A stretch of 64,000 nt of DNA from Dielma sp000508965. GTDB taxonomy: Bacteria; Bacillota_I; Bacilli_A; Erysipelotrichales; Erysipelotrichaceae. Made by a program: the position numbers and the translations under genes. A model generated the notes under the pieces. That model was not told where the DNA came from. It made no database searches and was given only the letters and a program-made list of their open reading frames with translations. Position 1 is the first letter of the stretch; each line of letters begins with the position of its first letter. Shown piece by piece: positions 44,387 through 52,838 of the stretch. The stretch is from the NCBI GenBank assembly GCA_000508965.1, contig BAHV02000016.1, forward strand, positions 62,001 to 126,000, read 5' to 3'.

Positions 44387-44731
44387 CTATTCACCTTCTA
44401 CTAACTGTTTAACCTTTTCATTAACTGCCAGCATTTTCTTCATTTCAGCAAGGGCTTCATCAACCCAAGATGCAAACGTGTTAAACGGAATGACAGAGAG
44501 CCACTTAAAACGCTGAATAGCCAGATCATAAACCTGCCTAAGCTTTAGCTGACCTGTTCCTCCCCCTAACTCTTGTTCAGCTTCAATGACGGCGTACAAG
44601 AGCCATTCTTTGATATTCTTGATTTGCTCAGCTGTTGGTTTGCCCGCCCATTTGTAGATTGCCAAGCAACCGACAACCGCAGCTGCTATGCCAACTACTA
44701 CTAAATACCAATTTTCAATTAACCATTTCAT
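44387..44731 (-). CDS. LLH-type phage holin
   Basis: 114 residues from ATG 44731 (GAGGAAAAG upstream). One TM helix (WYLVVVGIAAAVVGCLAIY), then an amphipathic region IKEWLLYAVIEAEQELGGGTGQLKLRQVYDLAIQRF characteristic of the LLH/6_1 holin family. It would permeabilise the membrane so that the lysin reaches the wall. Its first bases overlap the preceding gene's 3' end by 17. Confidence 0.75.
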   Translation of the reverse strand: MKWLIENWYLVVVGIAAAVVGCLAIYKWAGKPTAEQIKNIKEWLLYAVIEAEQELGGGTGQLKLRQVYDLAIQRFKWLSVIPFNTFASWVDEALAEMKKMLAVNEKVKQLVEGE

Positions 44732-44975
44732 CTTTCTTTTCCTCGCTTTCATGTTTTATCTTTGATACTTTGATCCATGCGTTACTGAAGCACTCAGTGC
44801 CCCAAAAGGCAAATACACATATCGTTAACTGACTGTCCAGTGTTGTCATGGATCGGTATGCCAATAAAAAAGCGCCCATGACATAAACTGTCAAGAACGC
44901 AAAACTAATAAACATAATCTTTTTGCTGAAGCGGAGCGGATCGCGCTTCTTTTTCTTTACCCATTTTAAAGGCAT
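44715..44975 (-). CDS. Two-helix membrane protein, lysis region
   Basis: 86 residues from ATG 44975; AAAGGAGG six bases upstream rules out the in-frame TTG at 44993. Two TM helices (IMFISFAFLTVYVMGAFLLAY and QLTICVFAFWGTECF) with a basic N-terminus and charged C-terminus. Possible second holin or antiholin. The ribosome site lies in the last codons of the fibre gene upstream. Confidence 0.55.
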   Translation of the reverse strand: MPLKWVKKKKRDPLRFSKKIMFISFAFLTVYVMGAFLLAYRSMTTLDSQLTICVFAFWGTECFSNAWIKVSKIKHESEEKKDEMVN

Positions 44976-44985
44976 AAAACCTCCT

Positions 44986-46335
44986 TTATCCAACCATTAA
45001 GTCACAACCAAAAGCACATACTATTGTATCTGCAGTAGCCTTATATAAAATTTCATTATTATATAAAAAATAATTTCCAGCCTTAATTACTTCATGTGTA
45101 AGTTCATTTGAAAAATGTTTAAATGCTCCAGTTTTTAGATTGATACAACAAATATGACATGCAGCATTTGTTCCAACCGCACTTGTATTACTTAATGTAT
45201 CATATACACATTGTCCTTTTTGTATCAAAGCTTTATAAAATAATGTCGTACTATTACTTTCAAAAATAAAAGGCAGTAAGGTTATCATGGCGCTGAAACA
45301 ATGATATATATAACTGAAACTGCTACTCAACATAGTTACACATTCTGTATCATCTTTTTGCATAAAACATATTGAAGAATTCATTACGATAGTATCCGCT
45401 CCCCTTCTCCATGTTTTTGATTCGGTAGCATATTCCTCATAAAAACATGCTATATTTTTATTAGTGCTAGAAGCTGATGAACCAAAGACAACATACGTAT
45501 TTGTACCACTACTAGCTATCATAACTTGTTTTGAAGCATCAACATAATTTAAATCAGTAGTTCCACTTACTGAATCAAGAATAGTAACTTCATTACTATA
45601 AGTGTTTACTCGTACACATTGAAAACCTTTTCCATTTTTATTATAACCACAAACGAAATATAATGAACTTGTTGAAGAATCATATCTCATGTTAGTAAGT
45701 GCCATGTCATAATCTCTACCATATACGAATACTTTATTATCTGAAATAACAGTCCATTCACTGTCATAATCCAATATGTTTCTAGACAAGATTGCTAAAT
45801 AATTACTACCTGATGAATTATCTGTTTTACGTTGCACCATATAAACAGTACCAGTATCAGGGTCAATAGTTGCTGTTGGAGTTCCATAACCATACGTAGG
45901 ATATTCAGATTGTATATCTAAATTATAATATTCTGTATCAAAGGTTACGATTCCTAGTGATTGGTGACTTCCATTTTCTACAGTGAAACCACAAATTACA
46001 TATTCTTTATCACTATAGTCAAATTTAGTTGTATGTCCTAATATAGAGCAACTCGTACCATAATTATCAGAAAACACTAATTTTCTAAATGCCTTGAGAC
46101 TAGTATTGTAAACATATATAGAATTACTACCAGATGCTTTGTGTTTGATATATATATCGTTTCCAATAGCAACATAACCAAAATTAGGCATGTAGGTAGC
46201 AGCATCACCACTTAAAGTATTTCTTATAGGATTGGTATTAAAGGGTTGAAATATTCCATGACCTTTGGCAAACATAGCAGTAGTTTGGATAGAATTTACC
46301 CCCCCCCCCCGAGATTTTAACATATTATTTATCAT
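44986..46335 (-). CDS. Tail fibre/receptor-binding protein 1, G-tract at the start
   Basis: 449 residues. The N-terminus MINNMLKSRGGGVN contains three Gly codons made by a 12-G homopolymer. The body is repetitive beta-rich sequence with Kelch/propeller-like spacing (YVAIGNDIYIKHKASG, YVICGFTVENGSH, VYMVQRKTDNSSG, LYFVCGYNKNGKG, TYVVFGSSASS). This is consistent with a distal fibre domain that binds cell-surface glycans. Only one G fewer would give an immediate stop. It shares its first ten codons' pattern with the 140-residue and Gly-rich genes upstream. Confidence 0.65.
   Translation of the reverse strand: MINNMLKSRGGGVNSIQTTAMFAKGHGIFQPFNTNPIRNTLSGDAATYMPNFGYVAIGNDIYIKHKASGSNSIYVYNTSLKAFRKLVFSDNYGTSCSILGHTTKFDYSDKEYVICGFTVENGSHQSLGIVTFDTEYYNLDIQSEYPTYGYGTPTATIDPDTGTVYMVQRKTDNSSGSNYLAILSRNILDYDSEWTVISDNKVFVYGRDYDMALTNMRYDSSTSSLYFVCGYNKNGKGFQCVRVNTYSNEVTILDSVSGTTDLNYVDASKQVMIASSGTNTYVVFGSSASSTNKNIACFYEEYATESKTWRRGADTIVMNSSICFMQKDDTECVTMLSSSFSYIYHCFSAMITLLPFIFESNSTTLFYKALIQKGQCVYDTLSNTSAVGTNAACHICCINLKTGAFKHFSNELTHEVIKAGNYFLYNNEILYKATADTIVCAFGCDLMVG
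46299..46310 (-). repeat. 12-G homopolymer in fibre gene 1 (phase-variation tract)
   Basis: Twelve consecutive Cs on + (Gs on the coding strand) lie 25 bases inside the gene. With 12 Gs the frame is open; with 11 the next codon is TAA; with 13 a TAA follows after about 20 codons. Confidence 0.9.
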
Positions 46336-46353
46336 TCTGTGATTTTTCCTCCT

Positions 46354-46773
46354 TTATTTAAACTCAATTACCTGCCATTCTACTGGTCCGTCACACTCCA
46401 ATTCAGTTGGTGAAATTAGCCTTGCTGAATGCTCCTTAACTGTTAAATCAGTAGTACCACCTGATAATGAAAATGTTTGATTTTCAGTGGCATTGATTCT
46501 TGTAGATGTCACTGTGTTTCCATTACTATAAACAGCTTTTGTCCCTTGTGTATACTCATGATCTGAACTACCACTATCATAGACGTCTTTATTTACACGT
46601 AATTCAGATTGCCCTCTTGCAGCCACATATCCTGCACTGCCTTTAGATACTGAGAGTACAATAGTCTTATCCATATCAACCTCATTAATTGCAACGGTAC
46701 TAGCACCAGATGTTATTCCTCTCTGTACTAATACCCCCCCCCCCCCGACGATTTTTAATACGTTATTTATCAT
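46354..46773 (-). CDS. Short tail fibre/adhesin protein 2, G-tract at the start
   Basis: 139 residues beginning MINNVLKIVGGGGVLVQRG, with four Gly codons from a 13-G tract. The remainder is beta-rich, with a signature-like SVSKGSAGYVAARGQSEL and a C-terminal WQVIEFK. Probably a small fibre head or receptor-binding module. The ATG overlaps the preceding XkdX-like stop (ATGA), so translation is coupled, and any slip in the tract would abolish the product downstream. Confidence 0.6.
   Translation of the reverse strand: MINNVLKIVGGGGVLVQRGITSGASTVAINEVDMDKTIVLSVSKGSAGYVAARGQSELRVNKDVYDSGSSDHEYTQGTKAVYSNGNTVTSTRINATENQTFSLSGGTTDLTVKEHSARLISPTELECDGPVEWQVIEFK
46734..46746 (-). repeat. 13-G homopolymer in fibre gene 2 (phase-variation tract)
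   Basis: Thirteen consecutive Cs on + lie 27 bases inside the gene. With 12 Gs the frame reads TAT then TAG; with 14 it reaches TAG after about 12 codons. Only 13 (or 13 plus or minus 3) keeps it open. Confidence 0.9.
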
Positions 46774-46943
46774 GATGTGATATTCCTTCCTTTCTGCAAT
46801 CTTTCTTTACTGATTGGTGCATTCAAAATGTACTCTGCCACCTCTTTGCTGATTTTTCCTTTTTCATAAAAAGATAAAACATGTGCATAAGTTATCTGTT
46901 GCTCTTTATATAATCTTTTTAAGCTTTCAACAAATTTATTCAT
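46770..46943 (-). CDS. XkdX-like small phage protein (57 aa)
   Basis: 57 residues, MNKFVESLKRLYKEQQITYA then SFYEKGKISKEVAEYIL, matching the short helix-turn pattern of XkdX-type proteins often placed next to tail fibre genes. AAGGAGG five bases before the ATG. Its TGA overlaps the ATG of fibre gene 2. Confidence 0.6.
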   Translation of the reverse strand: MNKFVESLKRLYKEQQITYAHVLSFYEKGKISKEVAEYILNAPISKERLQKGRNITS

Positions 46944-46952
46944 GTGACCTCC

Positions 46953-47300
46953 TTATACTAAAGCATTATCTATCAGCTCTTTTGTATAATTATCGATAGA
47001 ATAATCAATGATGTCTCGATTTTGAGCTATCCTAAAGTTACGTAGATCCTCGATGATGTTATTTTCTTCAATCGTATTCTCGACTAACATCCAGCTTTCA
47101 CCATCTGTTGCATATCGGTACCCTTCTTTATGTGGCTTTATAAATGATGTGCCATCATAATCCCAACCAACGAGCACCTCTTCATCGCAAGGCACCCATT
47201 GAATCTCTTTTGTGTAATACTTCGTATAAATCTCTTCAAGACTTTCATACATTGAAATTTGTACTACTTGGCCATAATTTATCTGTGCATATTTCGGCAT
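46953..47300 (-). CDS. Tail-fibre-associated hypothetical protein
   Basis: 115 residues, KYAQINYGQVVQISMYESL, with VLVGWDYDGTSFIKP in the middle, a pattern often seen in phage fibre-assembly or fibre-region proteins. The C-terminal 40 residues are helical and acidic. No catalytic motif. It lies between the Gly-rich fibre gene and the XkdX-like gene, with close spacing. Confidence 0.5.
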   Translation of the reverse strand: MPKYAQINYGQVVQISMYESLEEIYTKYYTKEIQWVPCDEEVLVGWDYDGTSFIKPHKEGYRYATDGESWMLVENTIEENNIIEDLRNFRIAQNRDIIDYSIDNYTKELIDNALV

Positions 47301-47312
47301 TATTTTAACCTC

Positions 47313-48140
47313 CTATATTTCATATCTTTCTTTATCTCCAGCAGTTTTTCTTAAGTAGGAAATCAATACACAGCCTGGAGTTCCCCATCCGGATATATAT
47401 TTACCTGTTGACCCAGTAAAACTGCCCATTGACTGTATGCCGCCGCCTCCGCAGGCGTATCCTGTCGGAGCATCGCCATAAGCACTGCCTACTCCACCAG
47501 TCCCGCCGTAGCCGCCGCCTCCGCCGCCATAATAAGAATAGCCATCACCGCCAGTTCCACCATAACCTCCACCGCCGCCACTATCGCCATCGGTTTGTGA
47601 ACCTCCTAATCCTGTTCCTTTGATTAGTTTAGGATTATTAAATCCTGTTGTGTTGATACCATTCCCACCAGGTTTATAGCCCTTACCACCAACGCCACCA
47701 TAGGATGCACTGCCACCGCTGCTATCTCCACCGCCGCCGCCAGTTCCGCCAGAACCACCTGAAGAACTGCCGCCACCGCCACCGTTCGCTGATAATAATG
47801 AGCCAAATGAAGTAGCTGCTCCTGCTCGGTTTCCTATAACTTTATATGCAGTAACTTTGTTTATGGAAGAACCCGCATTATAAGATTCAACACCTAATCC
47901 TCCTCCGATACCGATTGTGATGGTGTATTTATCGCCAGGTTTTAAATCGAATTCACCATAAGCCATGTGACCTCCACCACCGCCGCCATTATTACCTCCT
48001 GAACCACCGCCGCCAAAAAGTCTAATAGCAACCTTACCTACAATATCATCAGGCACTGTCCATTCTTGTGATATAGTTATTGTTTCCAATTCATATACAA
48101 CTGCTTTACCACCTTTGCCTAACAGTCTATTATCAATCAT
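47313..48140 (-). CDS. Glycine-rich tail/fibre protein
   Basis: 275 residues. The N-terminus MIDNRLLGKGGKAVV resembles the starts of the two G-tract fibre genes but lacks the homopolymer. The middle (about 55-240) is dominated by Gly/Ser/Tyr repeats (GGGGSGGNNGGGGGG and similar), typical of polyglycine-type adhesive phage tips. The N-terminal 50 residues have a beta-sandwich look. Position after the Ala/Ser-rich fibre suggests a tip component. Confidence 0.65.
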   Translation of the reverse strand: MIDNRLLGKGGKAVVYELETITISQEWTVPDDIVGKVAIRLFGGGGSGGNNGGGGGGHMAYGEFDLKPGDKYTITIGIGGGLGVESYNAGSSINKVTAYKVIGNRAGAATSFGSLLSANGGGGGSSSGGSGGTGGGGGDSSGGSASYGGVGGKGYKPGGNGINTTGFNNPKLIKGTGLGGSQTDGDSGGGGGYGGTGGDGYSYYGGGGGGYGGTGGVGSAYGDAPTGYACGGGGIQSMGSFTGSTGKYISGWGTPGCVLISYLRKTAGDKERYEI

Positions 48141-48141
48141 T

Positions 48142-50022
48142 CTATAACCTCCAAATCTTAACCAAAATTGGTAAGTCTATTATCGGCTTATCACCATTAG
48201 CCGTTAGCATAAAATAACCATCATGGCTGCCGTCTATATCAATATCAGCATTGCTCAATGCCTCTGACTCAGCCTCCGTCATATTTATACCTGGTCTAAT
48301 GTCCCAATCAGATACAGCAGCAGTATAACGATTGTCTGTTACTGTATAAGTTGCTGGAGTTGAATTAGACCAATTAGCGGCCAATAAAGTTAATGCTTCG
48401 TTGATCGGATATTGTTTTAACTTTTCGACATCTGATCTTAGCTCAGTATCATCATAATTAGACAATCCTGCTAATTTATTTTTTTCTGCTGTCGTATAAT
48501 CGTTCGCTGACAATCCTTTACCACTAATCTTATCAACTTTATTGTTATCAATGCTCTCAACTCTTGTCTGTAGCTGACCGATAGCATTGTTAGCAGATGT
48601 TATATCTGCTTTTATTTGTGCATCGTTATAATTCGATAGTCCAGCTAATTTACTTTTCTCTGCGGTTGTATAATCGTTTGACGATAATCCTTTACCTGAT
48701 ACTTTATCTACTTTATTGGTTTGCAAACTTTTACCCTGTTCTGCTGATAAAACCTTTTCTACGCCTCCCGATGTTAGATCATTGATAATATCTGATTTTA
48801 CGACTACTTCAAGGCCGGCAATATTTTCAGCTCGTTTTGCTGCTTCCTCAGCGCGATCCGCTGATGATGCTGCCGAGGTTTGAGAGGTTAACGCTGCTGT
48901 CTCACTGGCTTTTGCCTTTGTTTCGCTTGTTGAGGCATTTGTCGCGGATGTGGCAGCTGCATTCTTGCTCGCTAAGGCTGATGCTGCACTGTTCGCCGCT
49001 TCAACCGCTGATGTAGCCGCGGCGGTTTGAGATGCTTCTGCTGAAACTTTTGCTGTTGCTGCGGCTGTCTCACTGGCTTTTGCCTTTGTTTCGCTTGATA
49101 ATGCCGCTGTCGCTGAATTAGCTGCTGCGGTTTTACTTGCTAACGCTGACTTTGCGCTTTCTGCAGATTCGGTTGCTGATGTTTCGGCACTTGTTGCTGA
49201 TTCCTCGGCTGCATTTTTATATAAAAATGCGTTACTCTCACTCTGCGCTGAATTATGCTCACTTGTTAAAGCAGCTACCGCAGAACTGACTGCATCTTGT
49301 TTTGATGTAAGGGCTGATTCAGCGCTCCTTGCTGCTCTGGCTGCGGAAGCTGACGCACTCTCAACATAACCTGTGATCGTCGTTAATAACTGAGGGTCCA
49401 TCATCTCAGTTTTAATTGATCCTGGTCTTATATTAAACGTGTAACTTTTTGAGCTATTACCGACTGTCTCTATTACCTGTATCGTATCACTGGTAATAAA
49501 GTTATACGTATCTACAAAGGCTGATAAAGACACTCTTTGTTCAGTGCCATCAACCAGAGTTAATACAAAATCTGTACCGTCCAGCTTGGCATCGATCGCC
49601 ACCTTTTCAATGGCCGTGTCCCAAGTTTCGACAGTGCCATCGTACTTAGTAACAGTAAATACACCGGTCTGTCTATCAATATTGACTGTCTTAACTAAAT
49701 CCTGTGCATTCGCATCATCAAATTTTAATAATAATCGATTGTCTGTTTGAGCAATCGTATAGCGATCATCAATGAGCACCTTAAGAGCAGTCAATACACC
49801 GAAAACAGTTTGCTGTGCGATACCCTCTACATTTGCACCGATCTGATCCGCTCCTGTCAATGCAACAAGAGCGTCAATAAGGCTGTTGATACTCGTTTTA
49901 ATCTCATTGGTACTGTTGCTGTCAAACCATGCTTTAAGCTCGGCAGCGGTAATTCTTGGCCGGTCAGCTAAAGCAGTAACCGGCTTACTAAATGTATTTA
50001 TTTTATAATCATTGAGTGACAT
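48142..50022 (-). CDS. Long tail fibre, Ala/Ser-rich coiled coil
   Basis: 626 residues. Residues 1-70 form the virion attachment segment (LNDYKINTFSKPVTALADRPRITAAELKAWFD). Residues 215-400 are long Ala/Ser/Thr/Lys repeats (SETKAKASETAA), characteristic of trimeric fibre shafts. Two copies of a 38-residue unit with GKGLSxNDYTTAEKxKLAGLSNY follow at about 430-520. The C-terminus is beta-rich. It likely carries the distal fibre proteins encoded downstream. Stop and start with the 620-residue gene overlap at 50022. Confidence 0.8.
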   Translation of the reverse strand: MSLNDYKINTFSKPVTALADRPRITAAELKAWFDSNSTNEIKTSINSLIDALVALTGADQIGANVEGIAQQTVFGVLTALKVLIDDRYTIAQTDNRLLLKFDDANAQDLVKTVNIDRQTGVFTVTKYDGTVETWDTAIEKVAIDAKLDGTDFVLTLVDGTEQRVSLSAFVDTYNFITSDTIQVIETVGNSSKSYTFNIRPGSIKTEMMDPQLLTTITGYVESASASAARAARSAESALTSKQDAVSSAVAALTSEHNSAQSESNAFLYKNAAEESATSAETSATESAESAKSALASKTAAANSATAALSSETKAKASETAAATAKVSAEASQTAAATSAVEAANSAASALASKNAAATSATNASTSETKAKASETAALTSQTSAASSADRAEEAAKRAENIAGLEVVVKSDIINDLTSGGVEKVLSAEQGKSLQTNKVDKVSGKGLSSNDYTTAEKSKLAGLSNYNDAQIKADITSANNAIGQLQTRVESIDNNKVDKISGKGLSANDYTTAEKNKLAGLSNYDDTELRSDVEKLKQYPINEALTLLAANWSNSTPATYTVTDNRYTAAVSDWDIRPGINMTEAESEALSNADIDIDGSHDGYFMLTANGDKPIIDLPILVKIWRL

Positions 50023-51875
50023 TAGCTGCCTCCTTTATATCTTGCATTCAAGATGATGTAATTTAACGCAAGCTGTAAAAAGCCGAAACTTTCCGGCTGC
50101 TCATTTTTAAATAAAAATTGGATCATCATGAATTTTTTTGCTTTTCTGTTTGTGGCCATCAACCGAGGGCCATCATCTGTGTTAAATGTAAACCGTTCAA
50201 AATCAATGTTATTGAAATCGAAAATATCTGACTGCTGGCTTTTAACTAATTTTTCCACAGATTTCACGCGGTAATAAATATCTACCGAACTCTTTAAGTA
50301 AGGGTTCAGCATCAATATGAATTGCTTGAGTGTCTTGTAATGAATCAGCTCACCGAATGTAAATAATGGCGTAGTCCAATAAGCTTTCGTAGGCTCGTCA
50401 AGGTCAAACATGCTGTCATTAAACTTACACAGCTTACCATCATTACGTCCAAAGTAAAAGCTTTCATCATTCGCAAACCAGCACCGAGCATCACGGTTAT
50501 CTAAGTAGTACCATTCATACTGATAACTTTCTGATACGGCGTTTTTTTCATAAGTCTTCTGGCGTGAATCTGCCACATATACATGACCATTCATGGCGAG
50601 ATAATAAAAGCCATTATGTTCGATAGCAGCTGCATCTTCCATGTTTTGCTCCTGCGTCAATCTGGCATTAATATAATAGCTGCGATCCTGTGCAAACCGT
50701 GTGCCTGTGATCGAGTTAGTCACTACGGCATTGACACCCTGCCGAGACAAAAACAACGGATCGTCACGCAAATTAGCAAATGCGTACTTACTCACTGCCC
50801 CGACACCGACAACACCTTGCTTGACGCTAAATACTGGATTGTTGTTATTGTCCAGATACCCACTGCGTAAATACACTGTTGGGTCCTGCTCATTATCCTC
50901 CTTATGGATACTCATATATTCACCAATCTTACGGTATCCCATAATGGCAGAGGACTGTCCTATGCGAGAGTAATTGAGATCGCCGATATAAGATGGATCA
51001 TCAACCGCTGAAAACCAGTCAAAATTCGCCATTTCAGAATTTCCAGTTAAGAAAACACGGTTATCCGTACCGCCGACACCATAAATACCATAAGTTGTAC
51101 ATTTATTGATCCTATCTGTATAACCATTCACTGTTTTGCTGAATAAGACTTCGACGTTATCACGCCCAAGTACAGGGCTTTCACCAGGTGCAGTCCTAAA
51201 CTTGATTTGCCCCAGTGCTAAATCAACGGTATAATCCGTATCCACTGTTTTTACAACCCACTCACCCGACTTATCCAGCACCTTAACTTCCAGCACCTCG
51301 GTAATCTCTGACGCATCAAGCTGAAATGTTGTTTCGTCTTTTTTCGCAAGGAAACTATTTTTTCTCTTTGGCTGCAATAGATTGACGTTCTCAAAGCTTG
51401 TCCCTCCGGAAGCTGCCCCCCTAGCAATAGAGGTAGTCGGCACATAAGCAATCTCAGTAACATCTTTAACAGCATAAGTATCCTCAAACTTGCCGAATAC
51501 TTTAAATGAAGCGCCATCTAATAGCCATAGCTTCTCCGACATTTGAAAACCCATTGATCTTTGATCTGCCATGTTATTGCTAAGCAATGTAGGCTCTGTA
51601 AACCCCTCATACAGCTTATTACTTGCATGGATAAGTAAATGCTCCTGACCGTCATACAAGCGATAGATACCGTTGATTCTTGCGCCAAAATCATAAACTA
51701 ACTCGTACCCCTGCGTTTTAATCGGAAACCCTGCCTGATTACTGATCATGTTGACGGCATCAGGACTGCGGCCGTTAGCTACCTGTGTAGGGTTATTTGA
51801 AAAGTCAACGCCCTTGAATTGCTCGATATTGACTGTATACAGCTTAGGGCTTGCAGGTACTTTAAACTGCGCCAT
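50022..51875 (-). CDS. Tail hub/stabilisation-type protein
   Basis: 617 residues from ATG 51875. The N-terminus YTVNIEQFKGVDFSNNPTQVANGRSPDAVNMI is typical of Firmicutes podovirus-like stabilisation/needle-hub proteins, and the remainder is propeller-like with repeated beta segments (YRLYDGQEHLLIHASNKLYEG). It overlaps the connector gene by 14 bases. The position right after head-completion genes supports a short-tail hub role. No enzymatic motif seen. Confidence 0.65.
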   Translation of the reverse strand: MAQFKVPASPKLYTVNIEQFKGVDFSNNPTQVANGRSPDAVNMISNQAGFPIKTQGYELVYDFGARINGIYRLYDGQEHLLIHASNKLYEGFTEPTLLSNNMADQRSMGFQMSEKLWLLDGASFKVFGKFEDTYAVKDVTEIAYVPTTSIARGAASGGTSFENVNLLQPKRKNSFLAKKDETTFQLDASEITEVLEVKVLDKSGEWVVKTVDTDYTVDLALGQIKFRTAPGESPVLGRDNVEVLFSKTVNGYTDRINKCTTYGIYGVGGTDNRVFLTGNSEMANFDWFSAVDDPSYIGDLNYSRIGQSSAIMGYRKIGEYMSIHKEDNEQDPTVYLRSGYLDNNNNPVFSVKQGVVGVGAVSKYAFANLRDDPLFLSRQGVNAVVTNSITGTRFAQDRSYYINARLTQEQNMEDAAAIEHNGFYYLAMNGHVYVADSRQKTYEKNAVSESYQYEWYYLDNRDARCWFANDESFYFGRNDGKLCKFNDSMFDLDEPTKAYWTTPLFTFGELIHYKTLKQFILMLNPYLKSSVDIYYRVKSVEKLVKSQQSDIFDFNNIDFERFTFNTDDGPRLMATNRKAKKFMMIQFLFKNEQPESFGFLQLALNYIILNARYKGGS

Positions 51876-52452
51876 GACGCACAAACCTCGCTTTATTTGT
51901 TTGTTGTTTAGGCACTAGACTCTCTAAGCCAGTTTCAAACTGATTACGGTACATGGTAGCCAGTGAGTTATCATCATCTTTATACAGCTCACTTGCGATA
52001 TAAAGAGGTATCAGCACAGCAGCATCTACATCAAGTAGTATCTCTGTATCATCGGTACTGTCCGGCAGTAATAATGCTGGATAGGCATAATACAAGACAG
52101 ACAGCATTCCTTCCTGTGGTTCCAGTACCATTGTGTGACCGTACAAATCAAACTTGCTGAACGGTTCTTCGTTTAACCTCACACCCGCAGTATTGATATT
52201 GAATAAATCAGAGCAGAAATCAAGTAAGTTGATGTACATCTTATCTGCTGTTATGATGCGATCATCACTTAGATCAATCGTTTTCTGTCGCATTATCGTC
52301 TTACCAATCGTTGCCAACCGAATCATAGCCTCGTTGGCTGCTCCCCACATCTTATTGAGATATTCCAATGTGGTTTCATCTTCAACGATTTGATTTCCGG
52401 TAATTAAAAACATTTTCTGAAGGCTTAATAATTTAATTGTTTTCCAGTCCAT
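51862..52452 (-). CDS. Head-tail connector/adaptor protein
   Basis: 196 residues, predominantly helical (ETTLEYLNKMWGAANEAMIRLATIGKTIM), with a LDVDAAVLIPLYIASELYKDDDNSLATMYRNQFETGL C-terminal pattern as in phage DNA-packaging adaptor (gp6/gp4-type) proteins. AAAGGAGGG precedes the ATG. It follows a terminator-like hairpin behind the capsid genes. Confidence 0.6.
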   Translation of the reverse strand: MDWKTIKLLSLQKMFLITGNQIVEDETTLEYLNKMWGAANEAMIRLATIGKTIMRQKTIDLSDDRIITADKMYINLLDFCSDLFNINTAGVRLNEEPFSKFDLYGHTMVLEPQEGMLSVLYYAYPALLLPDSTDDTEILLDVDAAVLIPLYIASELYKDDDNSLATMYRNQFETGLESLVPKQQTNKARFVRHGAV

Positions 52453-52467
52453 GTCTGCCCTCCTTTA

Positions 52468-52492
52468 CAAAAAGAAGGGGCTGTTAAGCCCC
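52468..52492 (-). terminator. Terminator inside the late operon
   Basis: GGGGCT / AGCCCC with a TTAAC-type loop directly follows the head-decoration stop; TTCTTTTT follows on the minus strand. It may lower expression of the connector genes relative to capsid. Confidence 0.8.
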
Positions 52493-52825
52493 CTATGGTA
52501 ATTGAATCACTTGAACTGTTGCGCCTGTTCCTTCAATAACGATCTTTCCTTTGTCTTCTCCGGTGTGGAATAAGTATTTACCTGATTCTACAACGACCGC
52601 TTTCTGCTTTCCAGTAACAAATGGCACTGCCAAGTCACTAGTAGCTTGGATACCATCACCAGCTTTAATGGTAGCAGCTGCACCGCCAATCAGTAACAGA
52701 ATCAGCTCATCGGAGCTGCCTGTATAATCAACCACTGCACCATCTGCCGTTAAAGTTACAGCTGCACCTACTTCTTTTGGTTCATTAAATTTCAATTTTG
52801 TGTTTACTACTTCTGTCTTTGCCAT
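52493..52825 (-). CDS. Head decoration-like protein
   Basis: 110 residues, beta-rich (KFNEPKEVGAAVTLTADGAVVDYTGSSDELILLLIGG, then KGKIVIEGTGATVQVIQLP), no TM. Small all-beta proteins beside the major capsid gene are commonly head decoration or fibre proteins. AGGAGG precedes the ATG. Followed immediately by a terminator, as expected for an abundant head protein. Confidence 0.6.
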   Translation of the reverse strand: MAKTEVVNTKLKFNEPKEVGAAVTLTADGAVVDYTGSSDELILLLIGGAAATIKAGDGIQATSDLAVPFVTGKQKAVVVESGKYLFHTGEDKGKIVIEGTGATVQVIQLP

Positions 52826-52838
52826 TTTTTATATCCTC

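Noticed and set aside
44975..44993. TTG start at 44993 for the two-helix lysis protein
   Set aside because: The AAAGGAGG lies within that extension and matches ATG 44975.
44986..46773. Diversity-generating retroelement as the source of fibre variation
   Set aside because: No reverse transcriptase, template/variable repeat pair or adenine-biased copy was seen; homopolymer slippage explains the data better.
48597..50000. + strand frames opposite the Ala/Ser-rich fibre
   Set aside because: They are shadows of repetitive coding sequence and have no independent support.
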